From contig QIJI01000338.1 of the NCBI GenBank assembly GCA_003231795.1, positions 1 through 22,015 of the forward strand: DNA of 22,015 bases, in the 5' to 3' direction. The translations under genes were made by a program, and so were the position numbers. Under the pieces are notes generated by a model. That model was not told the DNA's origin. It worked only from the letters and a program-made list of their open reading frames with translations, and searched no databases. Source of the DNA: Gammaproteobacteria bacterium. Its GTDB lineage: Bacteria > Pseudomonadota > Gammaproteobacteria > GCA-001735895. Shown here in pieces: positions 13,742 to 22,015 of the stretch (positions within the stretch are counted from its first letter, which is position 1; every line of letters begins with the position of its first letter).

Positions 13742-14158
13742 GTGAACGACGAGTCCCGGACAGCAGGCCAAACAGCACAATCGATTAACCTGAATGTGAA
13801 GGTCATGGTTATCGATGACAGCAAGACTATTCGTCGCAGTGCTGAAACGCTATTAAAAAAAGTCGGTTGCGAGGTGGTAACGGCTATCGATGGCTTTGAA
13901 GCTTTGGCCAAAATTACCGAGCACAAGCCGGATATAATTTTCGTCGATATCATGATGCCTCGACTGGATGGTTACCAGACCTGCGCGTTGATAAAAAATA
14001 ATCAGACCTTTAAGGCGACCCCGGTCATTATGCTGTCCAGCAAGGATAGTATTTTCGATCGTGCGCGTGGCCGTATCGTTGGGTCGGAAAAATATTTAAC
14101 CAAACCTTTTTCCAAGGAAGATTTAATCAATGCGATAAAAACGCATGTTAATAAATAA
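13742..14158 (+). CDS. pilG: PilG, CheY-like twitching response regulator
   Basis: A single receiver-domain protein of 138 residues. Acidic-pocket residues D25 and D26 (VMVIDDSKTIRRS), phospho-acceptor D69 (IIFVDIMMPRLDGYQT) and the conserved lysine K121 (EKYLTKPFSK) are present. A polar N-terminal extension of about 18 residues precedes the domain. In P. aeruginosa PilG is phosphorylated by the ChpA kinase and promotes pilus extension. The start is GTG behind GGGGG; the overlapping ATG one base earlier is out of frame. It is the first gene of the Pil-Chp operon, under the -10 box at 13687. Confidence 0.94.
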   Translation: MNDESRTAGQTAQSINLNVKVMVIDDSKTIRRSAETLLKKVGCEVVTAIDGFEALAKITEHKPDIIFVDIMMPRLDGYQTCALIKNNQTFKATPVIMLSSKDSIFDRARGRIVGSEKYLTKPFSKEDLINAIKTHVNK

Positions 14159-14192
14159 CCGTATCGTCTGCGGCAGCAGAGGAAAATATTGA

Positions 14193-14576
14193 ATGACCCA
14201 CATTTTAATAATTGATGATTCCCCAACAGAAGTGCATGTATTTAAAAATATGCTGCTGAACAATGATATCGAAGTGTCGGTGGCGAAAAATGGCGAAGAG
14301 GGAATTGAGAAGGCGATCAAGATCCGGCCTGATTGTATCCTGATGGATGTGGTGATGCCGGGTAAGAATGGATTTCAGGCTACCCGGGATCTTAGTAGAA
14401 ACCCGGCAACCTCGACTATTCCGGTCATCATAATCACCACCAAAGACCAGGAGACCGACAAGATCTGGGGAATGCGTCAGGGTGCAAAAGATTATATCGT
14501 CAAGCCAACTGATGAGCGGAACCTGATCCAGCGTATAAACAAGGTTCTCGGTTTTGATCGAAGTTACGAAGACTAA
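14193..14576 (+). CDS. pilH: PilH, CheY-like twitching response regulator
   Basis: A 127-residue receiver-domain protein with D8 and D9 (HILIIDDSPTEVHVFKNML), phospho-acceptor D52 (CILMDVVMPGKNGFQATRDL) and K104 (GAKDYIVKPTDERN). The ILIIDDSPTE start and MPGKNGFQATR segment are the PilH type. In P. aeruginosa PilH counteracts PilG and is tied to retraction. The ATG has AGAGGA (14178-14183) upstream, and the gene lies 34 bp after pilG and just before pilI. Confidence 0.94.
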   Translation: MTHILIIDDSPTEVHVFKNMLLNNDIEVSVAKNGEEGIEKAIKIRPDCILMDVVMPGKNGFQATRDLSRNPATSTIPVIIITTKDQETDKIWGMRQGAKDYIVKPTDERNLIQRINKVLGFDRSYED

Positions 14577-14590
14577 CAGGGCTGGTGTCC

Positions 14591-15124
14591 ATGCCGATTA
14601 CTTCCCCATTTGAATTACTGAGTGCCATCGATCAGCGTTGCCACAATAATTCAAGCGGCTTACCGGTGGCCAAGGCGGTTGTTGATGACTGGATTGGAAT
14701 CGGATTTTCGTTAAACGGGATTTCGTTACTGGCAAAGATGGATGATGTCAGCGAAATCCTGCCACCTCCCCCGACCATCAGGGTGCCGGGAGTTACATAC
14801 TGGGTAAAAGGACTGGCCAATATACGGGGTAGTTTGATGCCAGTACTGGATATGAGGGCCTTTCTTTATGGAGAGGCAACCGATATTCGCAAGGAAAGCC
14901 GGATAATGATTATCAATAAGTTGGGAATAGTAGCTGGCTTGCTGGTGGATGAGGTTTACGGTTTGCGCCGCTTTAAACCGGAAGATCATCAGCCGGAGAT
15001 AAGACAGGATGCCGGGTCGATGGGAGAATTCCTGGTCGGAACATTTGCTGATCAGGCCCGAAGCTGGAATGTTTTCAGCGTTGAAAAACTGGCCAGAGCG
15101 GAACATTTTCTGCGCGTTGTCTAG
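14591..15124 (+). CDS. pilI: PilI, CheW-like adaptor
   Basis: PilI is the CheW-type adaptor that couples the PilJ receptor to the ChpA kinase. The protein (177 residues from this start) is a single CheW domain: WIGIGFSLNGISLLAKMDDV, then VPGVTYWVKGLANIRGSLMP, LDMRAFLYG, IMIINKLGIVAGLLVDEVYG, and FLVGTFADQARSWNVFSVEKL near the end. I prefer ATG 14591, since AGGG (14578-14581) lies about nine bases before it; the in-frame GTG at 14585 would add two residues and has too short a spacing. It follows pilH by 14 bp. Confidence 0.92.
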   Translation: MPITSPFELLSAIDQRCHNNSSGLPVAKAVVDDWIGIGFSLNGISLLAKMDDVSEILPPPPTIRVPGVTYWVKGLANIRGSLMPVLDMRAFLYGEATDIRKESRIMIINKLGIVAGLLVDEVYGLRRFKPEDHQPEIRQDAGSMGEFLVGTFADQARSWNVFSVEKLARAEHFLRVV

Positions 15125-15163
15125 TGTGATATAGAGAGCAGCGAGCAAAACATTGAGGAACCA

Positions 15164-17314
15164 ATGGCAGTGTTGAAGAAACTCAAGAATTTAGTCAGCC
15201 GATCCGAAAAGGGGTCTGCGCCCGGTATTCAGATTAGCAAGGCAATTAATAAAAAAGTGATTGTCGCAGGTGCAATGTTGATAATCGGTGTTCTTGTCAT
15301 GGTCGTCATGTTCAGTGTCGAAAGCCGGCAGGCACGCTATAACAAGCTTTACATTACGATCGCGTCGAAGCAGCAGATTATCTCGCAACAGATCGCGGTT
15401 AATGCGCTCGAAGCCACCGCCGGGCAAAGTGCCGCCTTTGATGATCTTGCTGCTAATCAAGGCCGTTACCTGAATAATCTGGCACTTTATAACAATGGCG
15501 ATGCATTACTGAATCTGCCTCCACTGCCCGCAACGATGGGCATCGAATTGTCCAATCTGAAAGCAGTGTGGGCCGACTACGATAAAAATGTAGCCACGGT
15601 AATAGCGGCCAAATCCTCTATCGCAACGGTTAGCGAATACGTAACCCAGATCAATGAATCTTTGCCTCGGCTGACATTACTATCCGATCAACTGGTATCG
15701 GGTCTGGTCAAGGCCGGCGCGCCGCGCCGAAATATTGCGGTAGCCGCGCGCCAGGTAATTCTGATTCAAAGTATCAAACACAGCCTCAACCAGATTCTTA
15801 ACGATGGTGAAGTCGTAATGGCCGCTGCCGATCAGTTTGCCACCGATGCAACCCAGGTCGAAACCCAACTATTGGGAATGCTCGAAGGTAATCCGTCAAA
15901 AGGGATCACCAAGTTCAGCGGTACGGCAGTGGTTAACAACCTGTTGCAGTTTGCTGATCTTTACTCGGTAGTGCGTAAGAACGTACGTGAAATACTCGAC
16001 AATTCTGCGCAGATTTTTAAAGTCCACCAGGCGGCGCAGAACATCGACGCGTTGAGTCCGATGATGTTGACCACTGCGGATGAATTGATACAGGCGGTCG
16101 AGCGTCGGGATGAAACGGGCGGCACCTATACCGCAATCGGTTATACCAGCGGTGCATTTGCTCTACTCATGCTGCTGGTTCTGATTTTGGTCATCACGCG
16201 TGATTCGCAACGTAGTTTGGCCGAGTCCCAGGAACAAAATGAAAAGAATCAACGCGCAATTTTACGATTGCTCGATGAAATGACCAATCTGGCCGATGGT
16301 GATCTTTCGACCCATACCACGGTAACAGAAGATATCACCGGAGCCATTGCCGATTCGGTTAACTATTCTATCGACGCGTTACGTGATCTGGTCGGTACCA
16401 TCAACAATACGGCAAATTCGGTACGCACTGCAGTACGCAAAACCCAGAATACAACCGGTGAGCTGGCCGAAGCCAGTGAAGCCCAGACGCGTCAGATTAC
16501 CGCTGCCAGTGATGCGGTTACCGAAATTTCACGATCCATGTCGCAAGTTTCAGAGCGCGCGTCAGACTCGGCCGAAGTGGCACGCAAGTCAGTCAGTATC
16601 GCGCATAAAGGCGGCGAAACCGTGCGCCAGACGATCGCGGGAATGGATACGATTCGTGAACAGATTCAGGAAACTTCGAAACGTATAAAACGACTGGGTG
16701 AATCTTCCCAGGAAATTGGCGACATCGTTAACCTGATTACCGAGATCTCGGATCAGACCAACATTCTTGCCTTGAACGCTGCGATTCAGGCGTCGATGGC
16801 GGGTGAAGCGGGTCGAGGTTTTGCGGTGGTTGCGGATGAAGTACAGCGACTGGCGGAAAGAACTGGTGATGCGACCAAGCAGATTGAAGCGCTGGTAAAA
16901 ACAATCCAGGCCGATACCAACGAGGCTACCGTGTCGATGGAGCAAAGTACTGCCAACGTTGTTAAAGGTGCCAAATTGACCGAAAATGCCGGCGGTGCAC
17001 TCGACAGGATCGAGCAGGTGTCGATGAATCTGGCGCAGCGTATCCTGGAGATTTCGGATGCGACGCGCGACCAGGCTCAGGACAGTGTACGTATTACCGA
17101 GACCATGGACGTGATACAGGAAATTACGGCCAAGACATCAAAGGGATCAATTCATGCTTCCGGTTCGATCGGAGAATTATCCGACATGGTCAAGGAAATG
17201 CAGAAATCGGTAGCCGGTTTTAAACTGCCGGGTATGGGCTCGGTTGAAAGCACCGCAATTCAGGATGCCAGGAATCTGGCGGCATTAGATATTGATGACA
17301 AGGCGAATAAGTAG
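15164..17314 (+). CDS. pilJ: PilJ, methyl-accepting chemotaxis-type receptor of the Pil-Chp system
   Basis: A 716-residue inner-membrane receptor. The first membrane helix is about 31-52 (KVIVAGAMLIIGVLVMVVMF), followed by a long periplasmic region with two PilJ-type helical units (for example RYNKLYITIASKQQIISQQ), a second helix at about 327-348 (GAFALLMLLVLILVITRDSQ), a HAMP-like segment and the signalling coiled coil. The hairpin tip (about 528-552) has DQTNILALNAAIQASMAGEA and GRGFAVVADEVQRLAERT, with the ASMAGEAGRGF variant typical of PilJ. TGAGGA lies four bases before the ATG. The TAG stop falls in the left end of element C. In P. aeruginosa pilK follows pilJ; here it does not. Confidence 0.95.
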   Translation: MAVLKKLKNLVSRSEKGSAPGIQISKAINKKVIVAGAMLIIGVLVMVVMFSVESRQARYNKLYITIASKQQIISQQIAVNALEATAGQSAAFDDLAANQGRYLNNLALYNNGDALLNLPPLPATMGIELSNLKAVWADYDKNVATVIAAKSSIATVSEYVTQINESLPRLTLLSDQLVSGLVKAGAPRRNIAVAARQVILIQSIKHSLNQILNDGEVVMAAADQFATDATQVETQLLGMLEGNPSKGITKFSGTAVVNNLLQFADLYSVVRKNVREILDNSAQIFKVHQAAQNIDALSPMMLTTADELIQAVERRDETGGTYTAIGYTSGAFALLMLLVLILVITRDSQRSLAESQEQNEKNQRAILRLLDEMTNLADGDLSTHTTVTEDITGAIADSVNYSIDALRDLVGTINNTANSVRTAVRKTQNTTGELAEASEAQTRQITAASDAVTEISRSMSQVSERASDSAEVARKSVSIAHKGGETVRQTIAGMDTIREQIQETSKRIKRLGESSQEIGDIVNLITEISDQTNILALNAAIQASMAGEAGRGFAVVADEVQRLAERTGDATKQIEALVKTIQADTNEATVSMEQSTANVVKGAKLTENAGGALDRIEQVSMNLAQRILEISDATRDQAQDSVRITETMDVIQEITAKTSKGSIHASGSIGELSDMVKEMQKSVAGFKLPGMGSVESTAIQDARNLAALDIDDKANK

Positions 17315-17573
17315 TGCTTTGTCAACATAATAATTACGGCTTCAGCGCTTCTGTGGTGTTTCGCAGCAAGGCGCCGTGCGCAGGCCGTGCCCGTGCCAAG
17401 CACTGCAACGCAGCAGCGGAACACCACAGAAGCGCCCTGCGGGTTAGCTTGTCTGGGCCCACGGACTGCGTTGCGCCTCTTGACAAGGGTACTGCCATTG
17501 CCCGCGAGGCACGCCTTGCCGTGAACCCAGACAAGCTAACTGAAGCCGCAATTATTATGCTGACAAAGCACTA
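17312..17573. mobile_element. Element C: 262-bp MITE between pilJ and chpA
   Basis: The ends are 34-bp inverted repeats with two mismatches: 17312-17345 (begins TAGTGCTTTGTCAACATAAT) and 17540-17573 (ends GCTGACAAAGCACTA). TA at 17312-17313 and 17572-17573 fits a TA target duplication. Two long internal hairpins lie back to back: 17345-17360 with 17420-17435 (arms GCGCTTCTGTGGTGTT) and 17443-17457 with 17526-17540 (arms GTTAGCTTGTCTGGG, perfect). It encodes no transposase. Because the repeat begins with G after the TA, insertion preserves the pilJ TAG. Removing it leaves pilJ and chpA about 8 bp apart, so it has split a tightly coupled gene pair. Its right end matches the fragment at 10208-10252. 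Confidence 0.85.
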
Positions 17574-17582
17574 GGTTTTCCG

Positions 17583-20500
17583 GTGGATCCTCAAGAGACA
17601 TCGATAAAACACTCGGCCCTTGGATGGGTCAAGAAGTCTATCGATGACAACCTGGTCGAGATAGAAGTCGACCTGAAACGTTTTATCGAAGAAGAGGATG
17701 AATCATTACTGGAGGCTGTGAAGGAACGCCTCGGAGTCATCCAGGGCGTTCTGGTGATGATCGAGCAGTATGGTGCTGCGATGCTGACCGAAGAAATGGT
17801 GTCGCTGGCCGATTTCATCATCCAGCAAAAGCAGCAGCATGGTGACCAGGCCCTCGAAGTGATGCTGCGAGCGGTATTGCAACTGCCGGATTACCTCGAG
17901 CATATCCAGTCCGGGCATCGCGATATTCCAATCGCTATTCTACCGCTACTGAATGACATTCGATCGGTTAGAAACCAGGATTTATTCTCCGAAAAGCTAC
18001 TTTTTCTACCCGACCTGTCCATGCACCAGGAAGGTGCCGAAATTGAAGCCATCGACAACGATAAAAATCAGGCATCCAAATTACTGGCGAAGAAACTGCG
18101 CCCGATATATCAGCTGGCACTGCTAAATGTAATTCGTGAGAAATCGGTCGAGGAAAGCCTCAAGCGACTGGAAAAGGTATGTGAAACTCTGGAAGAGCGT
18201 TCTTTCTCCGAGCAGGTTGCCCGTATCTGGTGGATTATCGGTGCACTGATCGAATCCGTTTCACGGCAGCAACTTGAACTCGGGGTTTCGATCAAGAACC
18301 TGTTTGGCAAGGTCGATGCGTTATTTCGTGTCATCCTGATTATCGGTGAGCGCGGCCTGTTACAACGTCAACCGATTGAGCTGATAAAGAATTTTTTGTT
18401 TTATATCGCCCAGCCGGAGTGTGACGGGCCCAAAACCCAGGCGATCAAAACCGCGTATCGTCTGGAGCAGTTCCTGCCCTCCGAAGCTGCCCGCAATCAG
18501 GTACTGGATAATATAGCCGGTCCGAATCAGGCGTTGTTAAAAACAGTTGCGGAAGCCATGAAGGTGGATATCGAATCGGTCAAATCGACGCTCGAAGTCT
18601 ATGTCAATGGCGACCTGGGTAAAGTTGAATTATTAAAAGATCTACCCCAGGAAATGCACATCATCTCGGATACTCTGGCGATGATCGGTCTGGGATCACA
18701 GCGCCAATTAATCGAAGGACAGATTGAAACGGTTAAGACATTTATTAAAGGTGATCCGGCAGCCAGCGAAGAAGTGTTGCTGTCGATGGCGGCTGAATTA
18801 CTGCAGGTCGAGCAGGCGCTGGATCAAATGCAGAAACGCCAGCCGGTCAGTGCCGAGACACCGAAATCCGAAACCGATGTATCACGTGACTATGAGCTGG
18901 ATAGCGTTTTAACGGCGGTGGTAACGGCTGCTCTGGATGATATCCAGAAAACCAAGACTGCGATCCTGGACTTTATCAAGGACTCAAGTCATAGCGAAAA
19001 TATAAACCTCAGCATCATGCTAATGCGTGAATCTCGCGGTGCGCTGGAATTACTCAACCAGCCACGTGCTGTTGCGGTCGTTGATGGTTTGCTGGCTTAT
19101 CTTGAAGGCTACGACATCGTTGAATTCATGCAGGCCAATCGCCTTGACTCGCTCTCGCAGGTGGTTGTCAGTCTCGAATATTATCTGGAAGCGCTGGGTG
19201 AGCATCGTAGCGATGCCAACAGCATACTGGATTTCGCCGATGTTCAATTGCAGGCGCTGCTATCCGAAGTCCAGTCCAAACCCGGAATCGAAGACAGCCA
19301 GGAATTAGTGATTGTTGCCGACGATATCGATGATGAATCCACCGATGAAGCGCAGCAGGAAGAAGTTGTCGAAACGTCGAAGCCCGAGGCTTTGGATGAA
19401 CCACGGGCACAACAGGAAATCGTCGAAACGGCGGATCCCGAGGTTGGGGTTGATGTTCCGGTGTCTGATGTCGATCTGGTTGAAGCTGAGCCAGCGGTTG
19501 AAAATGAGCCGGATGTTCGTGTCGAGGTGGAAGAGGTTTCAGTTGCGCCAGAATCAGAACCCTTAACCCGTGTTGCTGATCAAGTTGAAACGGAAACCGA
19601 GCAGGACAACGAAGAAGTCGTAGATATCGAGCCGGTCATCGATATTGGCGATGCTATTCTTGCCCCGCCTTCGCAGCCCAGCGGCAGTGAAGTCGAACAA
19701 ACTCCCCCGGTGGAGCCTATCGTTGCCGCTGAAATTTCTGTTGCAGCAGAAGTCGATAAGGTCGAAACAACAACGACGCAGCCTGAACCTGTCGAAGAGC
19801 AGATTGTCAGCGATTTTAGCGAACAACTCGAGGCAATACACTCGGCTCTCGACGACGAGCCCGATTCCGGTATGGAAACCGGCCGTGAGTCAATTACCAC
19901 GGAAGTTGAAGCGATCACGGTAACTGAAAAGCCGATAAAGATTATTCCGGTAGATGAAGACCTGGAAATCTTAAAGTCCGGTAGCGATCCCGAGATCCTG
20001 GAGATATACCTCGAAGAGGCCGAGGAAGAATCGGTCAATATTGCGCGCTTGCAACAGGACTGGTTACTACATCCTGAAGACGAGAATGCAGTGAAAAATA
20101 TTCGCCGCGCTTTCCACACTATTAAAGGTAGTGGACGCCTGGTCGGCGCAATGAAGATAGGTGAATTCGCCTGGGAATTTGAACAACTGCTGAATCGCGT
20201 GCTGGATAAGACGGTTTCGCCCAATCCGCAAGTTATCGATGCGGTGGGCAAGGCTGCACAAGCACTGCCGCAGCTGGTGCAAGAGTTACAGTCAAGAAAG
20301 CCCCCCGCAGCAGACATCAATTACCTGCGCGGACTAGCGCGCGCGCTGGCGGAGTTCAAAGCAGATCAGGTGTTGATTGAACACACCAGGCAAATGTCGG
20401 TGATCGAATCCCCCGATGACCGCATCATCGATGAAACCATGACTGACTGGAATATTGGTGTTGGTGCGACGACCCAGGTTATCCCGGATGACAAATTGAA

Positions 20501-22015
20501 ACAGACACTGCTGGATCAAATTGAACCCGATACCATGCGGGTTGACCCATCAGCTTTCGAGGTCGACGATCCTGGACAGGGAGCCGAGCGCAGACTACAG
20601 AATGCAGAGCCACAGGACGAGCCCAATTTTGATGACACCTTACTGAGTCAGCCACCGCAAATTCCCGCCACGGCGAAGGAAAATACCGACCTGGATCCCG
20701 GCGAAGTCGCTGCCGCTGAATTCGAAGCGGCGCATATGCCAGATGGCAAGTCGGAAGCTGAATATACGCAGGCGATCGACTATGCCGACACGCCGGCGGG
20801 TCGGGCCGAACTGCAAGCGGAGCAAGATGAAGGCGCTGCGTTTTTGCCGGACGATGTCGAGCCAGTACCACAGCAGGCGATTGAAGTAGAGATTATCGAA
20901 GACGATTTTGATACTGATCTGTCGGGAGAAGATTTTGAGGACGAGCAGGAAATCGAAGTCGCGGTTCCATCTTACCGGGGTGATACTGAAGCTGCGATAG
21001 CCGAAACTGCAGAACCTGAGATCGAGGAGCTGGTGGTAGAGGCACCCGAGTCGGACGTTGAGGAAGAAGCCTTACTGCCCGAGGCATCGGAGCTGGAGAT
21101 CGAGGAATTGGTGCTGGAGGCACCCGAGTTGGACGGTGAGGAAGAAGCCTTACTGCCCGAGGCGTCGGAGCTGGAGTTTGAGGAATTGGTGCTGGAGGCG
21201 CCCGAGTTGGACGGTGAGGAAGAAGCCTTACTGCCCGAGGCGTCAGAGCTGGAGGTCGAGGAGCTGGTAGTAGAGGCCCCGGAACTCGAATACGAGCAGG
21301 AAGCACTGGTGGTCGAGGCCACCGAAATCGAAATCGAAGAACTGGTGGTAGAAGCACCGCAAGCGGTAGATGAGAATCGGCCGGCCGAGCAAGCCGAGTC
21401 CGCTGAGATCGAAAACTCGTCACAGACGTCGGATCAGGTTGCCGGGGAGGAACCCCCCGACCCTTTCGTCGATACGACAATGAGTCCAATGCCTCGAGAA
21501 GGGGTAGGGGAAGTCGAGCGCCCGGACCGGGGCGACGCCGAAGCAACCGGCCTGTCGTTCGATCCAGAACTTCTGATAATTTACCAACAAGAGGTAGAAC
21601 AGCACCTAAGCACCGTAAATTCCGCCCTTGACCACGCCGAACAAATCGAGGAGCTGATTCCCGGCGAAAATATTTACCGTGCGCTACATACTATCCACGG
21701 AGCTTCGCGTACCGCGGACATTTCCAGCATTGCAGAACTCGCGAGTTTGCTCGAAAAGCCACTTAAATCCGCAATATCCCAGAACATGGCGCTCGATCTT
21801 GAAATTGTGGCCCTGTATCGCGAAGGCCAACGAGCGTTGAGCGATATGACCCGGGAACTGGTACAAACCCGGCAACTTCCGATGATTCCACAGGATCTCG
21901 AAATCAGTCTTCGGGCGCTGGCCGAAGATTTCGAAGAACATACAGTTGAAATTCTTGACGAAAATGAGCTGACCGGCGATTTTGTCGACACTCTGACGAT
22001 GATGAATGAGTTGTC
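17583..22015 (+). CDS. chpA: ChpA, hybrid CheA-type histidine kinase of the Pil-Chp system (N-terminal part)
   Basis: The frame is open from GTG 17583 to the window edge (1477 complete codons); P. aeruginosa ChpA is about 2,470 residues, so the histidine-kinase, CheW and receiver parts lie outside. Residues 1-575 form the helical N-terminal region, with SALGWVKKSIDDNLVEIEVD and DIPIAILPLLNDIRSVRNQD as in ChpA. An acidic linker (about 576-790) leads to a first Hpt domain with AFHTIKGSGRLVGAMKIGEF (phospho-His H845). A second Glu/Asp-rich linker (about 915-1320) contains 26-residue repeats. A second Hpt domain has the ALHTIHGASRTADIS motif (H1369), where the usual Lys after the histidine is His. 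The GTG start is supported by the position of the N-terminal match; only a weak AGG is seen upstream, at the edge of element C. Confidence 0.93.
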   Translation, partial: MDPQETSIKHSALGWVKKSIDDNLVEIEVDLKRFIEEEDESLLEAVKERLGVIQGVLVMIEQYGAAMLTEEMVSLADFIIQQKQQHGDQALEVMLRAVLQLPDYLEHIQSGHRDIPIAILPLLNDIRSVRNQDLFSEKLLFLPDLSMHQEGAEIEAIDNDKNQASKLLAKKLRPIYQLALLNVIREKSVEESLKRLEKVCETLEERSFSEQVARIWWIIGALIESVSRQQLELGVSIKNLFGKVDALFRVILIIGERGLLQRQPIELIKNFLFYIAQPECDGPKTQAIKTAYRLEQFLPSEAARNQVLDNIAGPNQALLKTVAEAMKVDIESVKSTLEVYVNGDLGKVELLKDLPQEMHIISDTLAMIGLGSQRQLIEGQIETVKTFIKGDPAASEEVLLSMAAELLQVEQALDQMQKRQPVSAETPKSETDVSRDYELDSVLTAVVTAALDDIQKTKTAILDFIKDSSHSENINLSIMLMRESRGALELLNQPRAVAVVDGLLAYLEGYDIVEFMQANRLDSLSQVVVSLEYYLEALGEHRSDANSILDFADVQLQALLSEVQSKPGIEDSQELVIVADDIDDESTDEAQQEEVVETSKPEALDEPRAQQEIVETADPEVGVDVPVSDVDLVEAEPAVENEPDVRVEVEEVSVAPESEPLTRVADQVETETEQDNEEVVDIEPVIDIGDAILAPPSQPSGSEVEQTPPVEPIVAAEISVAAEVDKVETTTTQPEPVEEQIVSDFSEQLEAIHSALDDEPDSGMETGRESITTEVEAITVTEKPIKIIPVDEDLEILKSGSDPEILEIYLEEAEEESVNIARLQQDWLLHPEDENAVKNIRRAFHTIKGSGRLVGAMKIGEFAWEFEQLLNRVLDKTVSPNPQVIDAVGKAAQALPQLVQELQSRKPPAADINYLRGLARALAEFKADQVLIEHTRQMSVIESPDDRIIDETMTDWNIGVGATTQVIPDDKLKQTLLDQIEPDTMRVDPSAFEVDDPGQGAERRLQNAEPQDEPNFDDTLLSQPPQIPATAKENTDLDPGEVAAAEFEAAHMPDGKSEAEYTQAIDYADTPAGRAELQAEQDEGAAFLPDDVEPVPQQAIEVEIIEDDFDTDLSGEDFEDEQEIEVAVPSYRGDTEAAIAETAEPEIEELVVEAPESDVEEEALLPEASELEIEELVLEAPELDGEEEALLPEASELEFEELVLEAPELDGEEEALLPEASELEVEELVVEAPELEYEQEALVVEATEIEIEELVVEAPQAVDENRPAEQAESAEIENSSQTSDQVAGEEPPDPFVDTTMSPMPREGVGEVERPDRGDAEATGLSFDPELLIIYQQEVEQHLSTVNSALDHAEQIEELIPGENIYRALHTIHGASRTADISSIAELASLLEKPLKSAISQNMALDLEIVALYREGQRALSDMTRELVQTRQLPMIPQDLEISLRALAEDFEEHTVEILDENELTGDFVDTLTMMNEL
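21039..21350 (+). repeat. 78-bp tandem repeats in the chpA linker
   Basis: Units begin at 21039, 21117, 21195 and 21273, an exact 78-bp period (26 codons). The encoded unit is EAPELDGEEEALLPEASELE followed by IEELVL. The second and third units are nearly identical in DNA, the first differs slightly, and the fourth is diverged and runs into a shortened fifth. The period is a multiple of three, so changes in copy number keep the chpA frame. Confidence 0.85.

Noticed and set aside
17314..17574. 86-residue plus-strand open frame between pilJ and chpA
   Set aside because: It coincides with element C, including both terminal repeats and hairpins, and has no protein family features.
19580..20320. 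246-residue minus-strand open frame rich in Ser and Thr
   Set aside because: Antisense shadow of chpA over the acidic linker and first Hpt domain; no recognisable family.
20893..21546. 217-residue minus-strand open frame rich in Pro, Arg and Leu
   Set aside because: It is the antisense of the Glu-rich chpA linker; GAG-rich codons read backwards give CTC-rich stop-free sequence. ChpA is continuous on the plus strand with clear Hpt motifs on both sides.

Overview
The window looks chromosomal and gammaproteobacterial. The gene order yggT-proC-yggS / pilT-pilU / pyrC'-pyrB-pyrR-ruvX-yqgE(algH)-tonB-gshB / pilG-pilH-pilI-pilJ-chpA is the arrangement known from Pseudomonas aeruginosa (PA0392 to PA0413 region). 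Base composition looks moderate rather than the high GC of Pseudomonas, and there are differences from that order: a third PilT/PilU-family ATPase, an apbE gene between gshB and tonB, and no pilK between pilJ and chpA. I therefore place it in another gammaproteobacterial lineage and cannot name the genus.

Layout. 1-429: no gene, only short repeats. 430-2539 (minus): yggS, proC, yggT, a tightly packed operon. 2671-6067 (plus): pilT, pilU and a second pilU-like gene, the retraction ATPases of type IV pili. 6131-8881 (minus): pyrR-pyrB-pyrC', the pyrimidine cluster, whose PyrC' has lost the dihydroorotase metal-binding HxH motif. 8882-9234: the pyrR promoter and a 264-bp hairpin-rich repeat element (element A). 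9235-13435 (minus): gshB, apbE, tonB, yqgE, ruvX. From 13742 (plus): the Pil-Chp chemotaxis-like operon pilG-pilH-pilI-pilJ-chpA, with chpA running off the right edge.

The cluster mixes type IV pilus motility (PilT/PilU retraction, the Pil-Chp signalling array, and a TonB whose P. aeruginosa positional counterpart, TonB3, affects twitching) with housekeeping genes for pyrimidines, proline, glutathione, PLP homeostasis and RNA/DNA processing.

The most striking content is a set of small non-coding elements that look like miniature inverted-repeat transposable elements (MITEs), set into otherwise conserved operons. Element B (12189-12466) has perfect 23-bp terminal inverted repeats and TA flanks. 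It sits inside the signal-peptide codons of apbE. The insertion is 276 bp (92 codons) without a stop codon, so the reading frame survives. Removing it in thought restores a normal lipoprotein signal peptide whose GTG start overlaps the gshB stop. Element C (17312-17573) has 34-bp terminal repeats and TA flanks, and it separates pilJ from chpA. A 45-bp fragment of element C's end lies between tonB and yqgE and contributes the tonB stop codon. Elements A and B have unrelated ends but share an internal module: a 33-nt block matching at 26 positions, plus small palindromes of the CATCCATG type. A second point of interest is a recent 78-bp tandem expansion in the acidic linker of chpA.
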